64,000 nt of DNA from Mycobacterium sp. M26 (GTDB taxonomy: Bacteria > Actinomycetota > Actinomycetes > Mycobacteriales > Mycobacteriaceae), in the NCBI RefSeq assembly GCF_001494595.1, contig NZ_LN929907.1, forward strand, positions 1,121,468-1,185,467, read 5' to 3'. Position 1 is the first letter of the stretch, and each line of letters opens with the position of its first letter. A model generated the notes under the pieces. It had not been told where the DNA came from and ran no database searches. It saw only the letters and a program-made list of their open reading frames with translations. Of the stretch, positions 1 to 7,690 are shown piece after piece. The position numbers were made by a program, and so were the translations under genes.

Positions 1-1333
1 TGATCGCATCGGTCTTGTCGGTGCTGCCGATCACCCGGGTGGGGTCGGTGAGGCCGCTGGGGTAGTGCTTTGCGAGCGTCTTGAATCCGGTGACGGAGTC
101 AGCGCTGACCCGGAACTGGTCGATCTGGTTGAGGCCCACCGGCGTGGCGAGCAGTCCGGTGGCCAGCACCGCCAGCACCGCGATCGAGGCGACCGCCACC
201 CGGCTGGCATGCCGGGACACCCAGTCGGCCACCCGGTGCCATGCGCCGGTGGTGGTGATCTCCTCGGCGCCGGCCTTGGGGATGAAGGGCCAGAACAGCT
301 TTCGGCCGAACAGCGCCAGCAGCGGCGGCAACGCCAGCAGCACGAACACCGCGGCGACCAGCAGGCCGGAGGCGGCCTGCACACCGAGGCTGCGGGTACT
401 CGGCGACGAGGCGAACAACAGGGTCAGCAGTGCCAGCACCACGGTGGCGTTGCTGGCCACGATCGCCGGGCCGGCATGCCGCACCGCGGTCTGCAGCGCC
501 AGGCGATGGTTGTCCGTTCGGCGCAGCTCCTCGCGATAGCGCGAAATCAGCAGCAGCGCATAGTTGGTGCCCGCGCCGAACACCAGCACGCTGGTGATTC
601 CCGAGGTCGACCCGTCCGCCGTCATCCCGCTGGCGTCGGCGATGGCCGAGCCCAGCACGGCAGCCACCCGGTCGGCGAACGCGATCACCAGAAGCGGGAC
701 CAACCACAACACGGGGGAGCGGTAGGTCACGATCAGCAGCAGCGCCACCACCGCGCCGGTCACCGCGAGCAGCGTGACGTTGGCGCCGGAGAAGGCGTTG
801 GCGATGTCGGCGCCGAACGCCGGCCCGCCGGTGACGTTGACCACCAGATCGCCCGGCAGGCCGTCCTTGGCGGCTTCGCGAAGTTCCTTCACTTTGTCGG
901 ACAGCGCGAAGCCCGACAGGGTGGAATCCAGCGGCACCGGCGCCAGCGCGGCCTGGCCGTCGGTGGACGGCACCACCGGGATCGGCGGACCGCCAGGGCC
1001 ACCGGCGACCGTCAGCATCCGGCCGCGTGCGTCATCGGCGGCGGCCAGATCCGCCGGCGACAAGGTGCCGCCGTCACCGCGGGTGACCACCAGGATCACC
1101 GGGGCCTGATCGCCACCCGGAAACTCCTTGAGCAGGGCGGCAACCTTCGCCGACTCCGCACCCGGCGGCAGTGAGACCGGTGACTTGTCGGCCGAGGCGC
1201 TCTCCCCGAGAGCGCCCATCAGCCCGACGCCGATCAGGGCCACGAGCACGGCGATCACCCAGGAGAAGCGGACGGCGAGCAGCTCGCCGATGCGATCCCA
1301 CATCGGCGGGGTGGAGTGAGGCTGTGTGCGCAT
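1..1333 (-). CDS. MMPL-family RND transporter (C-terminus beyond window)
   Basis: This encodes the first ~444 residues of an inner-membrane RND/MMPL exporter, expected to move a lipid or drug using the proton gradient. The start is the ATG at 1333. The N-terminus is a short cytoplasmic stretch (MRTQPHSTPPMWDRIGELLA) followed by TM1 and then the extracytoplasmic porter loop with the family's PPGAES signature. The TM4 region reads GAGTNYALLLISRYREEL (about 530-585), the MMPL hallmark, with Asn where many members carry Asp. The reading frame stays open to base 2, ending in VIGSTDKTDAI, so only the N-terminal half is in view. It is transcribed divergently from the MarR gene, and a TATGCT box lies 7 bases before the ATG, predicting a leaderless transcript. 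The substrate cannot be inferred. Confidence 0.9.
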   Translation of the reverse strand, partial: MRTQPHSTPPMWDRIGELLAVRFSWVIAVLVALIGVGLMGALGESASADKSPVSLPPGAESAKVAALLKEFPGGDQAPVILVVTRGDGGTLSPADLAAADDARGRMLTVAGGPGGPPIPVVPSTDGQAALAPVPLDSTLSGFALSDKVKELREAAKDGLPGDLVVNVTGGPAFGADIANAFSGANVTLLAVTGAVVALLLIVTYRSPVLWLVPLLVIAFADRVAAVLGSAIADASGMTADGSTSGITSVLVFGAGTNYALLLISRYREELRRTDNHRLALQTAVRHAGPAIVASNATVVLALLTLLFASSPSTRSLGVQAASGLLVAAVFVLLALPPLLALFGRKLFWPFIPKAGAEEITTTGAWHRVADWVSRHASRVAVASIAVLAVLATGLLATPVGLNQIDQFRVSADSVTGFKTLAKHYPSGLTDPTRVIGSTDKTDAI

Positions 1334-1393
1334 GCCCGACAGCATAGCTTCATTTTCTTAACAGTTCATCTACTTAAGGGATATGCTGGTCGT
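1334..1393. promoter_or_regulatory. Divergent leaderless promoters with MarR-type palindrome
   Basis: The 60-base gap between the MMPL and MarR start codons holds the same -10 hexamer, TATGCT, on each strand: 1382-1387 (+), 6 bases before the MarR ATG, and 1346-1341 (-), 7 bases before the MMPL ATG. Between them is an interrupted palindrome, CTTAA (1357-1361) and TTAAG (1374-1378) with 12 bases between. It covers the expected -35 position of both promoters. Seen: the boxes and the palindrome. Inferred: MarR binds here and represses both genes. Confidence 0.6.
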
Positions 1394-1876
1394 ATGGATG
1401 ACTCGCGCCGGGAAGCCCTGGAATCGGCTGTGGTCGCCGATGTGCAGGCGCTCTCGGCCGAATCCGACCAGATCGGCCGGGCCTTCGCCGGTGTGCACGA
1501 CATGTCGGCCAACGACTTCCGCGCGCTGACCCTCATCATGGTTGCCGAGAACGCCGGCACCCCGCTGACCGCGGGCGAACTGAAAACCCGGATGGGCTTG
1601 TCCGGGGCGGCGATCACCTACTTGGTCGAGCGGATGATCGAGTCCGGCCACCTGCGCCGCGAACCCCATCCCGAGGACCGCCGCAAGGTGATCCTGCGCT
1701 ACGCCGACCACGGCATCGAGGTGGGTAAGGCGTTCTTCACCCCGTTGGCCGACCACACTCATCGCGCGCTGGCGCAGCTGTCGGACTCCGACCTGGAGGC
1801 TGCCCACCGGGTGTTCAGCGCGGTGCTGGCGGCCATGGGCGGGTTCCGCGCCGACCTGTCGGCACCGCCTGGTTAG
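1394..1876 (+). CDS. MarR-family transcriptional regulator
   Basis: This is a 160-residue winged-helix DNA-binding protein. The ATG at 1394 gives MDDSRREALE and lies 6 bases after a TATGCT -10 box. An in-frame start at 1316 is possible but would add a non-homologous stretch that reads through the promoter. The core shows the MarR pattern: a helical dimerisation segment, LTAGELKTRMGLSGAAITYLVERMIESG as helix-turn-helix, and the wing with the conserved PEDRRKV turn. MarR proteins act as dimers on palindromes and are usually released by small ligands. Its divergent position next to an MMPL pump, with a palindrome between, suggests local control of the efflux gene and of itself. Eight bases separate it from the downstream ATPase gene, so the two may be co-transcribed. 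Confidence 0.9.
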   Translation: MDDSRREALESAVVADVQALSAESDQIGRAFAGVHDMSANDFRALTLIMVAENAGTPLTAGELKTRMGLSGAAITYLVERMIESGHLRREPHPEDRRKVILRYADHGIEVGKAFFTPLADHTHRALAQLSDSDLEAAHRVFSAVLAAMGGFRADLSAPPG

Positions 1877-1884
1877 CTGGCGCC

Positions 1885-3000
1885 GTGCTCGACACCGTCG
1901 CTGTGGAGAACTATCGATCGCTGCGCCGGCTCGTCGTCCCGTTGAGCCGCTGCAACGTGGTCACCGGTCCCAACGGCAGCGGCAAGTCGAGCCTCTATCG
2001 CGCTCTGCGCCTGCTGGCCGATTCGGCACGCAACGGTGCGGTCAACGCGCTGGCCCGCGAGGGCGGCCTGACGTCGACGATGTGGGCCGGCGCAGGTCGG
2101 ACCGGGCCTGCCACTCTCAAGCTGGGCTTCGCGGGGGAGGACTTCGGCTATGCCGTCGACTTCGGCATGCCGGTGCCCGGCCGCACCGCGTTCAACCTGG
2201 ATCCGGAGATCAAGTCGGAGTCGGTGTGGGCCGGACCGGTGCTGCGGCCCGCCACTCTGCTGGCAGAACGCGGCGGACCGTCGGTGCGCATCCGTGATGC
2301 CGACGACGGCTGGCGCATGCTGCCGACCACGCTGCGCCCGTTCGACAGCATGCTCAGTGAGCTCGCCGACCCGCAGGCCGCACCGGAGCTGCTCGCGCTG
2401 CGGGAGCGGGTGCGGTCCTGGCGGTTCTATGACCACGTCCGAACCGATGCCGACGCACCGGCCCGGCGGCCGCAGATCGGCACCCGCACACCCGTGCTCA
2501 GCCACGACGGCGCCGACCTCGCCGCGGCGCTGCAGACCATTGCTGAGATCGGCGACGCCGAGGCGATGGCCGAGGCGGTCGACGAAGGCTTCCCCGGCAG
2601 CACGGTCGAGATCGACTGCACCGATACCCGCTTCGAGGTGCGGCTGCGCCAGCCCGGCATGCTGCGGGCGCTCACCGCGGCCGAGCTGTCCGACGGGACG
2701 CTGCGCTACCTGCTCTGGGTGGCCGCCCTGCTGACCCCGCGGCCCGCCGAGCTGACCGTGCTCAACGAGCCGGAGGCCAGCCTGCATCCCGATCTGCTGC
2801 CCGCGCTGGCCGCCCTGATCTCCCGGGCCGCGCAGGGTTCGCAGATCGTCGTGGTCACCCACGCCGCGCCCCTGGTGTCCGCGCTGGCGCGCCGGCGCGA
2901 CGTCAGCACCATCGAGCTGACCAAGGCCGAGGGCCGGACGGAGATCGTGGGGCAGGGTCTGCTCGACGAGCCGTCCTGGCATTGGCCTACCCGGGGCTGA
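1885..3000 (+). CDS. AAA/SMC-like ATPase (OLD-related, COG4637 type)
   Basis: This is a 371-residue stand-alone ATPase of the ABC/SMC fold. It starts at GTG 1885, 8 bases after the MarR stop. Walker A is GPNGSGKSS (residues 28-36). The ABC-like signature is LSDGTLRYL in the C-terminal half, followed by a Walker B region reading VLNEPEASLHPD, with Asn in place of the usual first Asp and the catalytic Glu kept. The switch histidine is in VVVTHAAPLV. There is no TOPRIM nuclease domain as in OLD proteins, and no nuclease gene beside it. The family is common in bacteria as a predicted ATPase without firm function. Roles in DNA repair or defence are possible but not shown here. Confidence 0.85.
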   Translation: MLDTVAVENYRSLRRLVVPLSRCNVVTGPNGSGKSSLYRALRLLADSARNGAVNALAREGGLTSTMWAGAGRTGPATLKLGFAGEDFGYAVDFGMPVPGRTAFNLDPEIKSESVWAGPVLRPATLLAERGGPSVRIRDADDGWRMLPTTLRPFDSMLSELADPQAAPELLALRERVRSWRFYDHVRTDADAPARRPQIGTRTPVLSHDGADLAAALQTIAEIGDAEAMAEAVDEGFPGSTVEIDCTDTRFEVRLRQPGMLRALTAAELSDGTLRYLLWVAALLTPRPAELTVLNEPEASLHPDLLPALAALISRAAQGSQIVVVTHAAPLVSALARRRDVSTIELTKAEGRTEIVGQGLLDEPSWHWPTRG

Positions 3001-3007
3001 GCGCACC

Positions 3008-3013
3008 TATCCT
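3008..3013 (+). promoter_or_regulatory. -10 box of purT (leaderless)
   Basis: TATCCT lies 8 bases before the ATG at 3022 and fits the mycobacterial TANNNT -10 consensus, predicting transcription from the start codon or very close to it. Confidence 0.5.
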
Positions 3014-3021
3014 TGGGCATC

Positions 3022-4203
3022 ATGCGCGTGATGCTGGTGGGGTCCGGTGAACTGAGCCGCGAGCTGGTGCTGGCCTTCCAGCGCCTGGGCGCGGAGGTGA
3101 CCGCCGTCGACCGCTACGCCGACGCCCCGGCGCACGACGTCGCCGACGAAGCCCTGGTGGTCAAGATGACCGACCCGGAGGAACTCGCCGCCGCGATCAC
3201 CCGGGTCGAACCCGACTACGTCGTCGTCGATACCAACGCGGTGGCCATCGACGCGTTGCGCACCGTCGAGGAGAGCGGCGCCGCCCAGGTCGTGCCCTCG
3301 GTGCACGCCACCCGGCTCAGCCTGGACCGCGAAGGTATCCGCAAACTGGCCGCCGACGAGCTGGGCCTGCCGACGGCGCCATTCTGGTTCGCCGGGTCGG
3401 TGGCCGAACTGACCGCGATCGCCGAGCACGCCGGGTTTCCCCTCGTCGTCAAACCGGTGGTCGGGGTGCCGGGTGCGGGCCAGTCGGTGCTGTTGCGCCC
3501 CGACGACGTCGAACCGGCCTGGCAGCGGGCCGTCGACGCGGGCGGTCGGGTGCCGCACAACCGGGTGCTGGCCGAGACCGTCGTGGAGATCGACTACGCG
3601 GTCACCCTGCTAACCGTGCGTACCGACGGCCCCGCCGGTCCGGCGCTGCACTTCTGCGAGCCCATCGGCTATCGCCAGCTCGACGGCGGCGTACTGGAAT
3701 CCTGGCAGCCCCAGCACATGACGCTGGCCGCACTGGGCGCGGCCAAGTCGGTGGCCGCGCGGATCGTGCGGGCCCTCGGCGGCCGCGGCGTCTTCGCCGT
3801 GGAACTGCTGGTTCGCGGTGACGAGGTGTACTTCTCCGACGTGCGGGTGCGCCCGTCGGACAGCGCCCTGGTGACCCTGCGCACCCAGCGGCTCTCGGAG
3901 TTCGAACTGCACGCCCGCGCAGTGCTCGGCCTGCCCGTCGACACCATCATGATCTCGCCGGGAGCGGCCGAGGTCGCCTACGCCGACGAGGCCGACGGCA
4001 ACCCGGAGCGCCGGCCCGAACCGGCCGCGGTGCTCGCTGAGGCGCTCACCGTGCCCGAGAGCGACGTCCGGCTGTTCGGCCGCCACGAGGGGGCTTCGCG
4101 GCGGCGACTGACGCTGGCGCTGGCCACCGCCGGTGACGTGACGATGGCCCGGGACCGGGTGCGCCAGGTTTCGACCACCCTGCGGAGGCTCTGGCAGACA
4201 TGA
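3022..4203 (+). CDS. purT: Formate-dependent phosphoribosylglycinamide formyltransferase 2
   Basis: PurT makes formyl-GAR from GAR, formate and ATP in purine synthesis, an alternative to the folate-dependent PurN step. The 393-residue protein is an ATP-grasp enzyme. It has the N-terminal dinucleotide-like motif VMLVGSGELSREL, the family segment HATRLSLDREGIRKLAADELGLPT, and the grasp loop GVPGAGQS. The C-terminal metal-binding region includes FAVELLVRGDEVYFSDVRVRPSDS. The ATG at 3022 was chosen over a TTG nine bases upstream because it matches the family start and sits after a TATCCT box. It heads a run of tightly linked genes and overlaps the next one by ATGA. In M. tuberculosis the homologue Rv0389 also precedes a rhodanese gene and metZ. 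Confidence 0.95.
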   Translation: MRVMLVGSGELSRELVLAFQRLGAEVTAVDRYADAPAHDVADEALVVKMTDPEELAAAITRVEPDYVVVDTNAVAIDALRTVEESGAAQVVPSVHATRLSLDREGIRKLAADELGLPTAPFWFAGSVAELTAIAEHAGFPLVVKPVVGVPGAGQSVLLRPDDVEPAWQRAVDAGGRVPHNRVLAETVVEIDYAVTLLTVRTDGPAGPALHFCEPIGYRQLDGGVLESWQPQHMTLAALGAAKSVAARIVRALGGRGVFAVELLVRGDEVYFSDVRVRPSDSALVTLRTQRLSEFELHARAVLGLPVDTIMISPGAAEVAYADEADGNPERRPEPAAVLAEALTVPESDVRLFGRHEGASRRRLTLALATAGDVTMARDRVRQVSTTLRRLWQT

Positions 4204-4637
4204 CCGAGAACGAGAACACCGGCTCGAGCCCGATGCCGATCCTGATCGCCCTCGGGGTGGCTGCGATCGTCCTGATCGGATTTGGCATCTCCTGGCTGGT
4301 CCGCGGTGACGGCCTGACCGAGGACAACCGGGTGGGCCGGGCCGCTGTGGGCCAGAACGACGCCCTGCAACGGGAGAACTATCCGGACTTCCGCAAGTAC
4401 ACCTGCGCCCAGCAGCAGGGGACCGAAGCCGAAGTCATTGCCCGCCAACAACAGTCGAAGTCGTCCCATGGCGCGCGGTTCGTCGACGACGTGACCGCGG
4501 TCAAGATCGAGGGGGAGCGGGCCACGGCGACCGTCGTCTACCACTTCGAGCGCACCCCGGATAAGCGGCTGGAGACCCCGATGACGTTCGTCCGCGAGAG
4601 CGGGGAATGGAAGGTCTGCTCACCGAGTCCGGCCTAG
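4200..4637 (+). CDS. Membrane-anchored conserved protein (DUF4878-like fold)
   Basis: This 145-residue protein has one N-terminal membrane helix (about residues 13-34, LIALGVAAIVLIGFGISWL) and an exported C-terminal domain. That domain resembles the small cystatin/NTF2-like DUF4878 domains frequent in mycobacterial membrane proteins: an early segment with YTCAQQQ, then strands including ATATVVYHFE, ending WKVCSPSPA. Two cysteines could form a disulfide outside the membrane. The start codon overlaps the purT stop (ATGA), so translation is probably coupled. The function is unknown, and the link to purT may reflect only shared transcription. Confidence 0.8.
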   Translation: MTENENTGSSPMPILIALGVAAIVLIGFGISWLVRGDGLTEDNRVGRAAVGQNDALQRENYPDFRKYTCAQQQGTEAEVIARQQQSKSSHGARFVDDVTAVKIEGERATATVVYHFERTPDKRLETPMTFVRESGEWKVCSPSPA

Positions 4638-4681
4638 CCACCGCTCGATTCATCTCAGGCGCATGTGCGAGACTCACGGCC

Positions 4682-5095
4682 GTGAGCTATGCAGGTGACA
4701 TCACCCCGGAGGAGAGCTGGAAACTGCTCAACGAGAACCCGGACGCGGTGCTGGTGGACTGCCGGACCGACGCCGAATGGCGGTGGGTGGGCGTACCCGA
4801 TCTGACCGGCCTCGGGCGTGACGTGGTGTTCGTCGAGTGGAACCGCAGCAACGGACGGCACAACGACGACTTCGTTGATGAGTTGATCGCCGCCGGTGTC
4901 ACCCCCGGCGAACGGCCGGTGGTCTTCCTCTGCCGGTCGGGCAACCGCTCCATCCCCGCTGCCGAGGCCGCCACGGCCGCCGGGATCGCGCCGTCCTACA
5001 ACATGCTCGACGGCTTCGAAGGACAACTCGACGAACAGGGCCACCGCGGCGTCAACGGCTGGCGCGCCCTTGGCCTGCCCTGGAAGCAGTCGTGA
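4682..5095 (+). CDS. Single-domain rhodanese-like sulfurtransferase
   Basis: This 137-residue cytoplasmic rhodanese domain is the counterpart of Rv0390. The GTG at 4682 gives VSYAGDITPEESW, matching that protein in length; an upstream in-frame ATG at 4607 would run back into the previous gene. The active-site loop is CRSGNRS with the persulfide-carrying Cys at about residue 84, and the N-terminal CH2A-like motif is VDCRTDAEW. Rhodaneses move sulfane sulfur between carriers. It overlaps metZ by GTGA, and MetZ makes homocysteine using sulfide, so a role in supplying or handling reduced sulfur for methionine synthesis is a reasonable inference. Confidence 0.9.
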   Translation: MSYAGDITPEESWKLLNENPDAVLVDCRTDAEWRWVGVPDLTGLGRDVVFVEWNRSNGRHNDDFVDELIAAGVTPGERPVVFLCRSGNRSIPAAEAATAAGIAPSYNMLDGFEGQLDEQGHRGVNGWRALGLPWKQS

Positions 5096-6309
5096 GCGAG
5101 CAGGAGTCCGTCCCGTCGGTGCGGATCCCCGCACCGCTGCCCGACGGCGTCAGCCAGGCCACCATCGGGGTGCGCGGCGGACTGCTGCGCTCCGGCTTCG
5201 AGGAGACCGCCGAAGCGGTGTACCTGACGTCCGGCTATGTCTACGACTCGGCAGCGGAGGCTGAGAAGGCGTTCACCGGTGAGATCGACCGCTACGTCTA
5301 CTCCCGCTACGGCAACCCGACGATCTCGATGTTCGAGGAACGGCTGCGGCTGATCGAGGGTGCGCCGGCCGCCTTCGCCACCGCATCGGGCATGTCGGCG
5401 GTGTTCACCGCTTTGGGTGCGCTGCTGGGCGCCGGTGATCGGCTGGTGGCCGCGCGCAGCCTGTTCGGCTCCTGTTTCGTGGTGTGTAGCGAGATCCTGC
5501 CGCGCTGGGGTGTGGAGACCGTCTTCGTCGACGGCGACGACCTCTCCCAGTGGGAAGAAGCACTCAGCACGCCCACCCAGGCGGTCTTCTTCGAAACCCC
5601 GTCCAACCCGATGCAGTCGCTGGTCGATATCGCCGCGGTCTCCGAGCTGGCGCATGCGGCCGGAGCAAAGGTGGTGCTGGACAACGTTTTTGCCACTCCG
5701 CTGCTGCAGCAGGGCATCCCGCTGGGCGTCGACGTGGTGGTGTACTCCGGTACCAAGCACATCGACGGTCAGGGCCGGGTGCTCGGCGGCGCCATCCTGG
5801 GCGACAAGGAGTACATCGACGGCCCGGTGCAGAAGCTGATGCGCCACACCGGCCCGGCACTCAGCGCGTTCAACGCCTGGGTGCTGCTTAAGGGCCTCGA
5901 AACCATGTCGGTCCGGGTCGACCACTCCAACCGTTCGGCGCACCGGATTGCCGAGTTCCTGGAGAGCCAGCCGGGCGTGAACTGGGTGAGATACCCGTTC
6001 CTGGAGTCTCATCCGCAGTTCGATCTGGCCAAGCGTCAGATGCGCGGCGGTGGCACGGTGGTGACCTTCGAGCTCGACGGGGGCAAGGACCGTGCGTTCG
6101 AGGTGCTCGACAAGCTCCAGGTGATCGACATCTCCAACAACCTGGGCGACGCCAAGTCGCTGATCACCCACCCGGCCACCACCACCCATCGGGCGATGGG
6201 TCCCGAAGGGCGTGCCGCGATCGGCCTGGGTGACGGCGTGGTCCGGATCTCGGTGGGCCTGGAAGGCACTGAGGACCTGATCGCCGATCTGGATCGGGCG
6301 CTGGGCTAG
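5092..6309 (+). CDS. metZ: O-succinylhomoserine sulfhydrylase
   Basis: MetZ converts O-succinyl- (or acetyl-) homoserine plus sulfide to homocysteine, the direct sulfhydrylation route to methionine. It is a cytoplasmic tetrameric PLP enzyme of the Cys/Met metabolism family. The 405-residue protein shows RYGNPTISMFEERL, ATASGMSAV, the PLP-ring Asp in VVLDNVFATP, and the Schiff-base lysine in YSGTKHIDGQGRV (about Lys222). The GTG start overlaps the rhodanese stop codon, and the protein sits in the same order as Rv0391. Two bases after its stop the next gene begins, so the operon continues. Confidence 0.97.
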   Translation: MSEQESVPSVRIPAPLPDGVSQATIGVRGGLLRSGFEETAEAVYLTSGYVYDSAAEAEKAFTGEIDRYVYSRYGNPTISMFEERLRLIEGAPAAFATASGMSAVFTALGALLGAGDRLVAARSLFGSCFVVCSEILPRWGVETVFVDGDDLSQWEEALSTPTQAVFFETPSNPMQSLVDIAAVSELAHAAGAKVVLDNVFATPLLQQGIPLGVDVVVYSGTKHIDGQGRVLGGAILGDKEYIDGPVQKLMRHTGPALSAFNAWVLLKGLETMSVRVDHSNRSAHRIAEFLESQPGVNWVRYPFLESHPQFDLAKRQMRGGGTVVTFELDGGKDRAFEVLDKLQVIDISNNLGDAKSLITHPATTTHRAMGPEGRAAIGLGDGVVRISVGLEGTEDLIADLDRALG

Positions 6310-6311
6310 CG

Positions 6312-6764
6312 GTGTCGCGGCACTCCGACGCCAAGAAGGCCCGCCGCAAGAAGCGGCAGGCCGCCCGCGATGCGAGGTGGATTCCGGAGCCGGTGCTGGA
6401 CGCTCTGCTCGGAGACCAATTCGACGACGGGCCAAGCGAACTCGAGAAGGCCGTCGAGGCGTTCGACGGCTGGCTGGTCGATCGCGGATGGGCCTTCGAT
6501 GAGGAGTTCTCCACCGAGACATTGCTCAGCTGGTTCTTCGCGCCGTCGGCGGCCGAGTTCGCTGACGAACAGTTCGAACCGGTGACCAGGATCTGGATCA
6601 CCTCCGCCGGCAGCGACGACGACTTCCCGGATCGGGCCACCGCGGTGCTGGTCGGCACCGGGGGAGATCAGGGCAGGCTCTACACCGTCGAACCGGAAGC
6701 GCTGATGCGCAACATCGAGCCGATCGAGGCCTACCGGCCCGGGGACGCCGTCCCGGTCCTCTAG
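6312..6764 (+). CDS. Conserved mycobacterial protein of unknown function
   Basis: This 150-residue soluble protein is not recognised. The N-terminus is very basic (SRHSDAKKARRKKRQAARDAR), which suggests nucleic-acid binding, and the rest is acidic with several Trp/Phe residues (DGWLVDRGWAFDEE, LLSWFFAPS). There is no signal peptide or membrane segment. It starts at GTG 6312, two bases after the metZ stop, and is probably co-translated with it. Its stop codon TAG lies within the palindrome CTAG (6761-6764), which also supplies the stop of the convergent SDR gene. Confidence 0.75.
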   Translation: MSRHSDAKKARRKKRQAARDARWIPEPVLDALLGDQFDDGPSELEKAVEAFDGWLVDRGWAFDEEFSTETLLSWFFAPSAAEFADEQFEPVTRIWITSAGSDDDFPDRATAVLVGTGGDQGRLYTVEPEALMRNIEPIEAYRPGDAVPVL

Positions 6765-7624
6765 TCGCCCTTGGGCGGTTCGACGACCCCGGTCGCCTCC
6801 TGCGCCCGCTGCTCGTAGGCCGCCCGTGCGGCGGTGTCGAAGTCGAGGAACACCCGATCGGTGCCCGATTTCCTGCTCAGCCACCGGCGCGCCCGCGGCG
6901 GCAGGAATGCCGTGCCTATCGCGATGAAGCGCAGCGGATAGGGAACGGAGACAGTCGTTTTCGGCTTATCGAGGGTCTTGACCACCGCGGCCGCGATGTC
7001 TTCGGGCTGCACCGGTTTGTTGGCGCCGGTGGCATTGGTACCCGCGATCAGCTCGGTGTTGGTGAAGGTCGGCATGACGCAGCTGACCTGAACACCCTGC
7101 GGTGCGAACTCGTCGGAAAGCGCGGTGGACAGCCCGACGACGGCGAACTTCGTGCCGGCATACAGGGCTTGTCCCGGCACCGCCAGCATGCCGGCCATCG
7201 AGGCGATGTTGATGATGTGCCCGTTGCGGCGCTTGACCATCTCCGGCAGCACCAGCCGGCAGCCGGTGAGCACGCCGTAGAAGTTGACCTCGATAGCGGT
7301 GCGGATCGCCTGCTCGCTGTGGTCCAGGAACGGGCCGACCGGCATCACGCCGGCATTGTTGATCAGGACGTCGATGTGGCCGCCGCCGTCGGCGCGAGCC
7401 TTGTCCAGGAAGGTCGCGAACGACTCGGCGTCGGTGACGTCGAGGGGGTAGCCCGACACCGGTCCGATCTTGCTGAGCTGGGCGACTGCGGACTCCTCGA
7501 GGGCGACGTCACGATCGCCGATCACCACCCGGGCGCCGCGCTGCAGCAGGGCGCGGGCGGTGGCGAACCCGATGCCGCGGGCGGCGCCGGTGATGGCGAT
7601 GGTCTTGCCTCGGATGTTGTCCAT
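6761..7624 (-). CDS. Short-chain dehydrogenase/reductase
   Basis: This 287-residue NAD(P)-dependent oxidoreductase of the classical SDR type starts at ATG 7624 (MDNIRGKTIAITG). The cofactor loop TGAARGIGFA, the DVTD segment, NNAGV, and the catalytic Ser-Tyr-Lys set (NIASMAGML, then LYAGTKFA) are all present. A C-terminal extension after about residue 215 (YPLRFIAIGTAFLPPRARRW) is typical of mycobacterial SDRs acting on hydrophobic substrates. The substrate is unknown. A TAAAGT box lies 8 bases before the ATG, so a leaderless message is possible. It is transcribed towards the preceding operon and shares the CTAG stop tetramer with it. Confidence 0.9.
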   Translation of the reverse strand: MDNIRGKTIAITGAARGIGFATARALLQRGARVVIGDRDVALEESAVAQLSKIGPVSGYPLDVTDAESFATFLDKARADGGGHIDVLINNAGVMPVGPFLDHSEQAIRTAIEVNFYGVLTGCRLVLPEMVKRRNGHIINIASMAGMLAVPGQALYAGTKFAVVGLSTALSDEFAPQGVQVSCVMPTFTNTELIAGTNATGANKPVQPEDIAAAVVKTLDKPKTTVSVPYPLRFIAIGTAFLPPRARRWLSRKSGTDRVFLDFDTAARAAYEQRAQEATGVVEPPKGD

Positions 7625-7676
7625 GCCGACAAACTTTACAGGTGTCAAATCTGGCTGGGAAGGGGCCATGGTCGCC

Positions 7677-7682
7677 TAGGCT
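7677..7682 (+). promoter_or_regulatory. -10 box of the SGNH lipoprotein gene
   Basis: TAGGCT lies 8 bases before the GTG at 7691, predicting a leaderless or near-leaderless transcript. Confidence 0.45.
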
Positions 7683-7690
7683 GAGGCGCC

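Noticed and set aside
65-1174. Long plus-strand open frame opposite the MMPL gene
   Set aside because: Rich in Arg/Gln/His/Gly low complexity and antisense to a clear transporter; a typical shadow of GC-rich codon usage.
4996-6522. 508-codon minus-strand open frame over metZ
   Set aside because: Antisense to metZ, with no family motif and shadow-type composition.
7625-7655. TTGACA near the SDR start as a -35 element
   Set aside because: Only 4 bases separate it from TAAAGT, so it cannot pair as -35/-10; it may be an operator half-site but evidence is weak.
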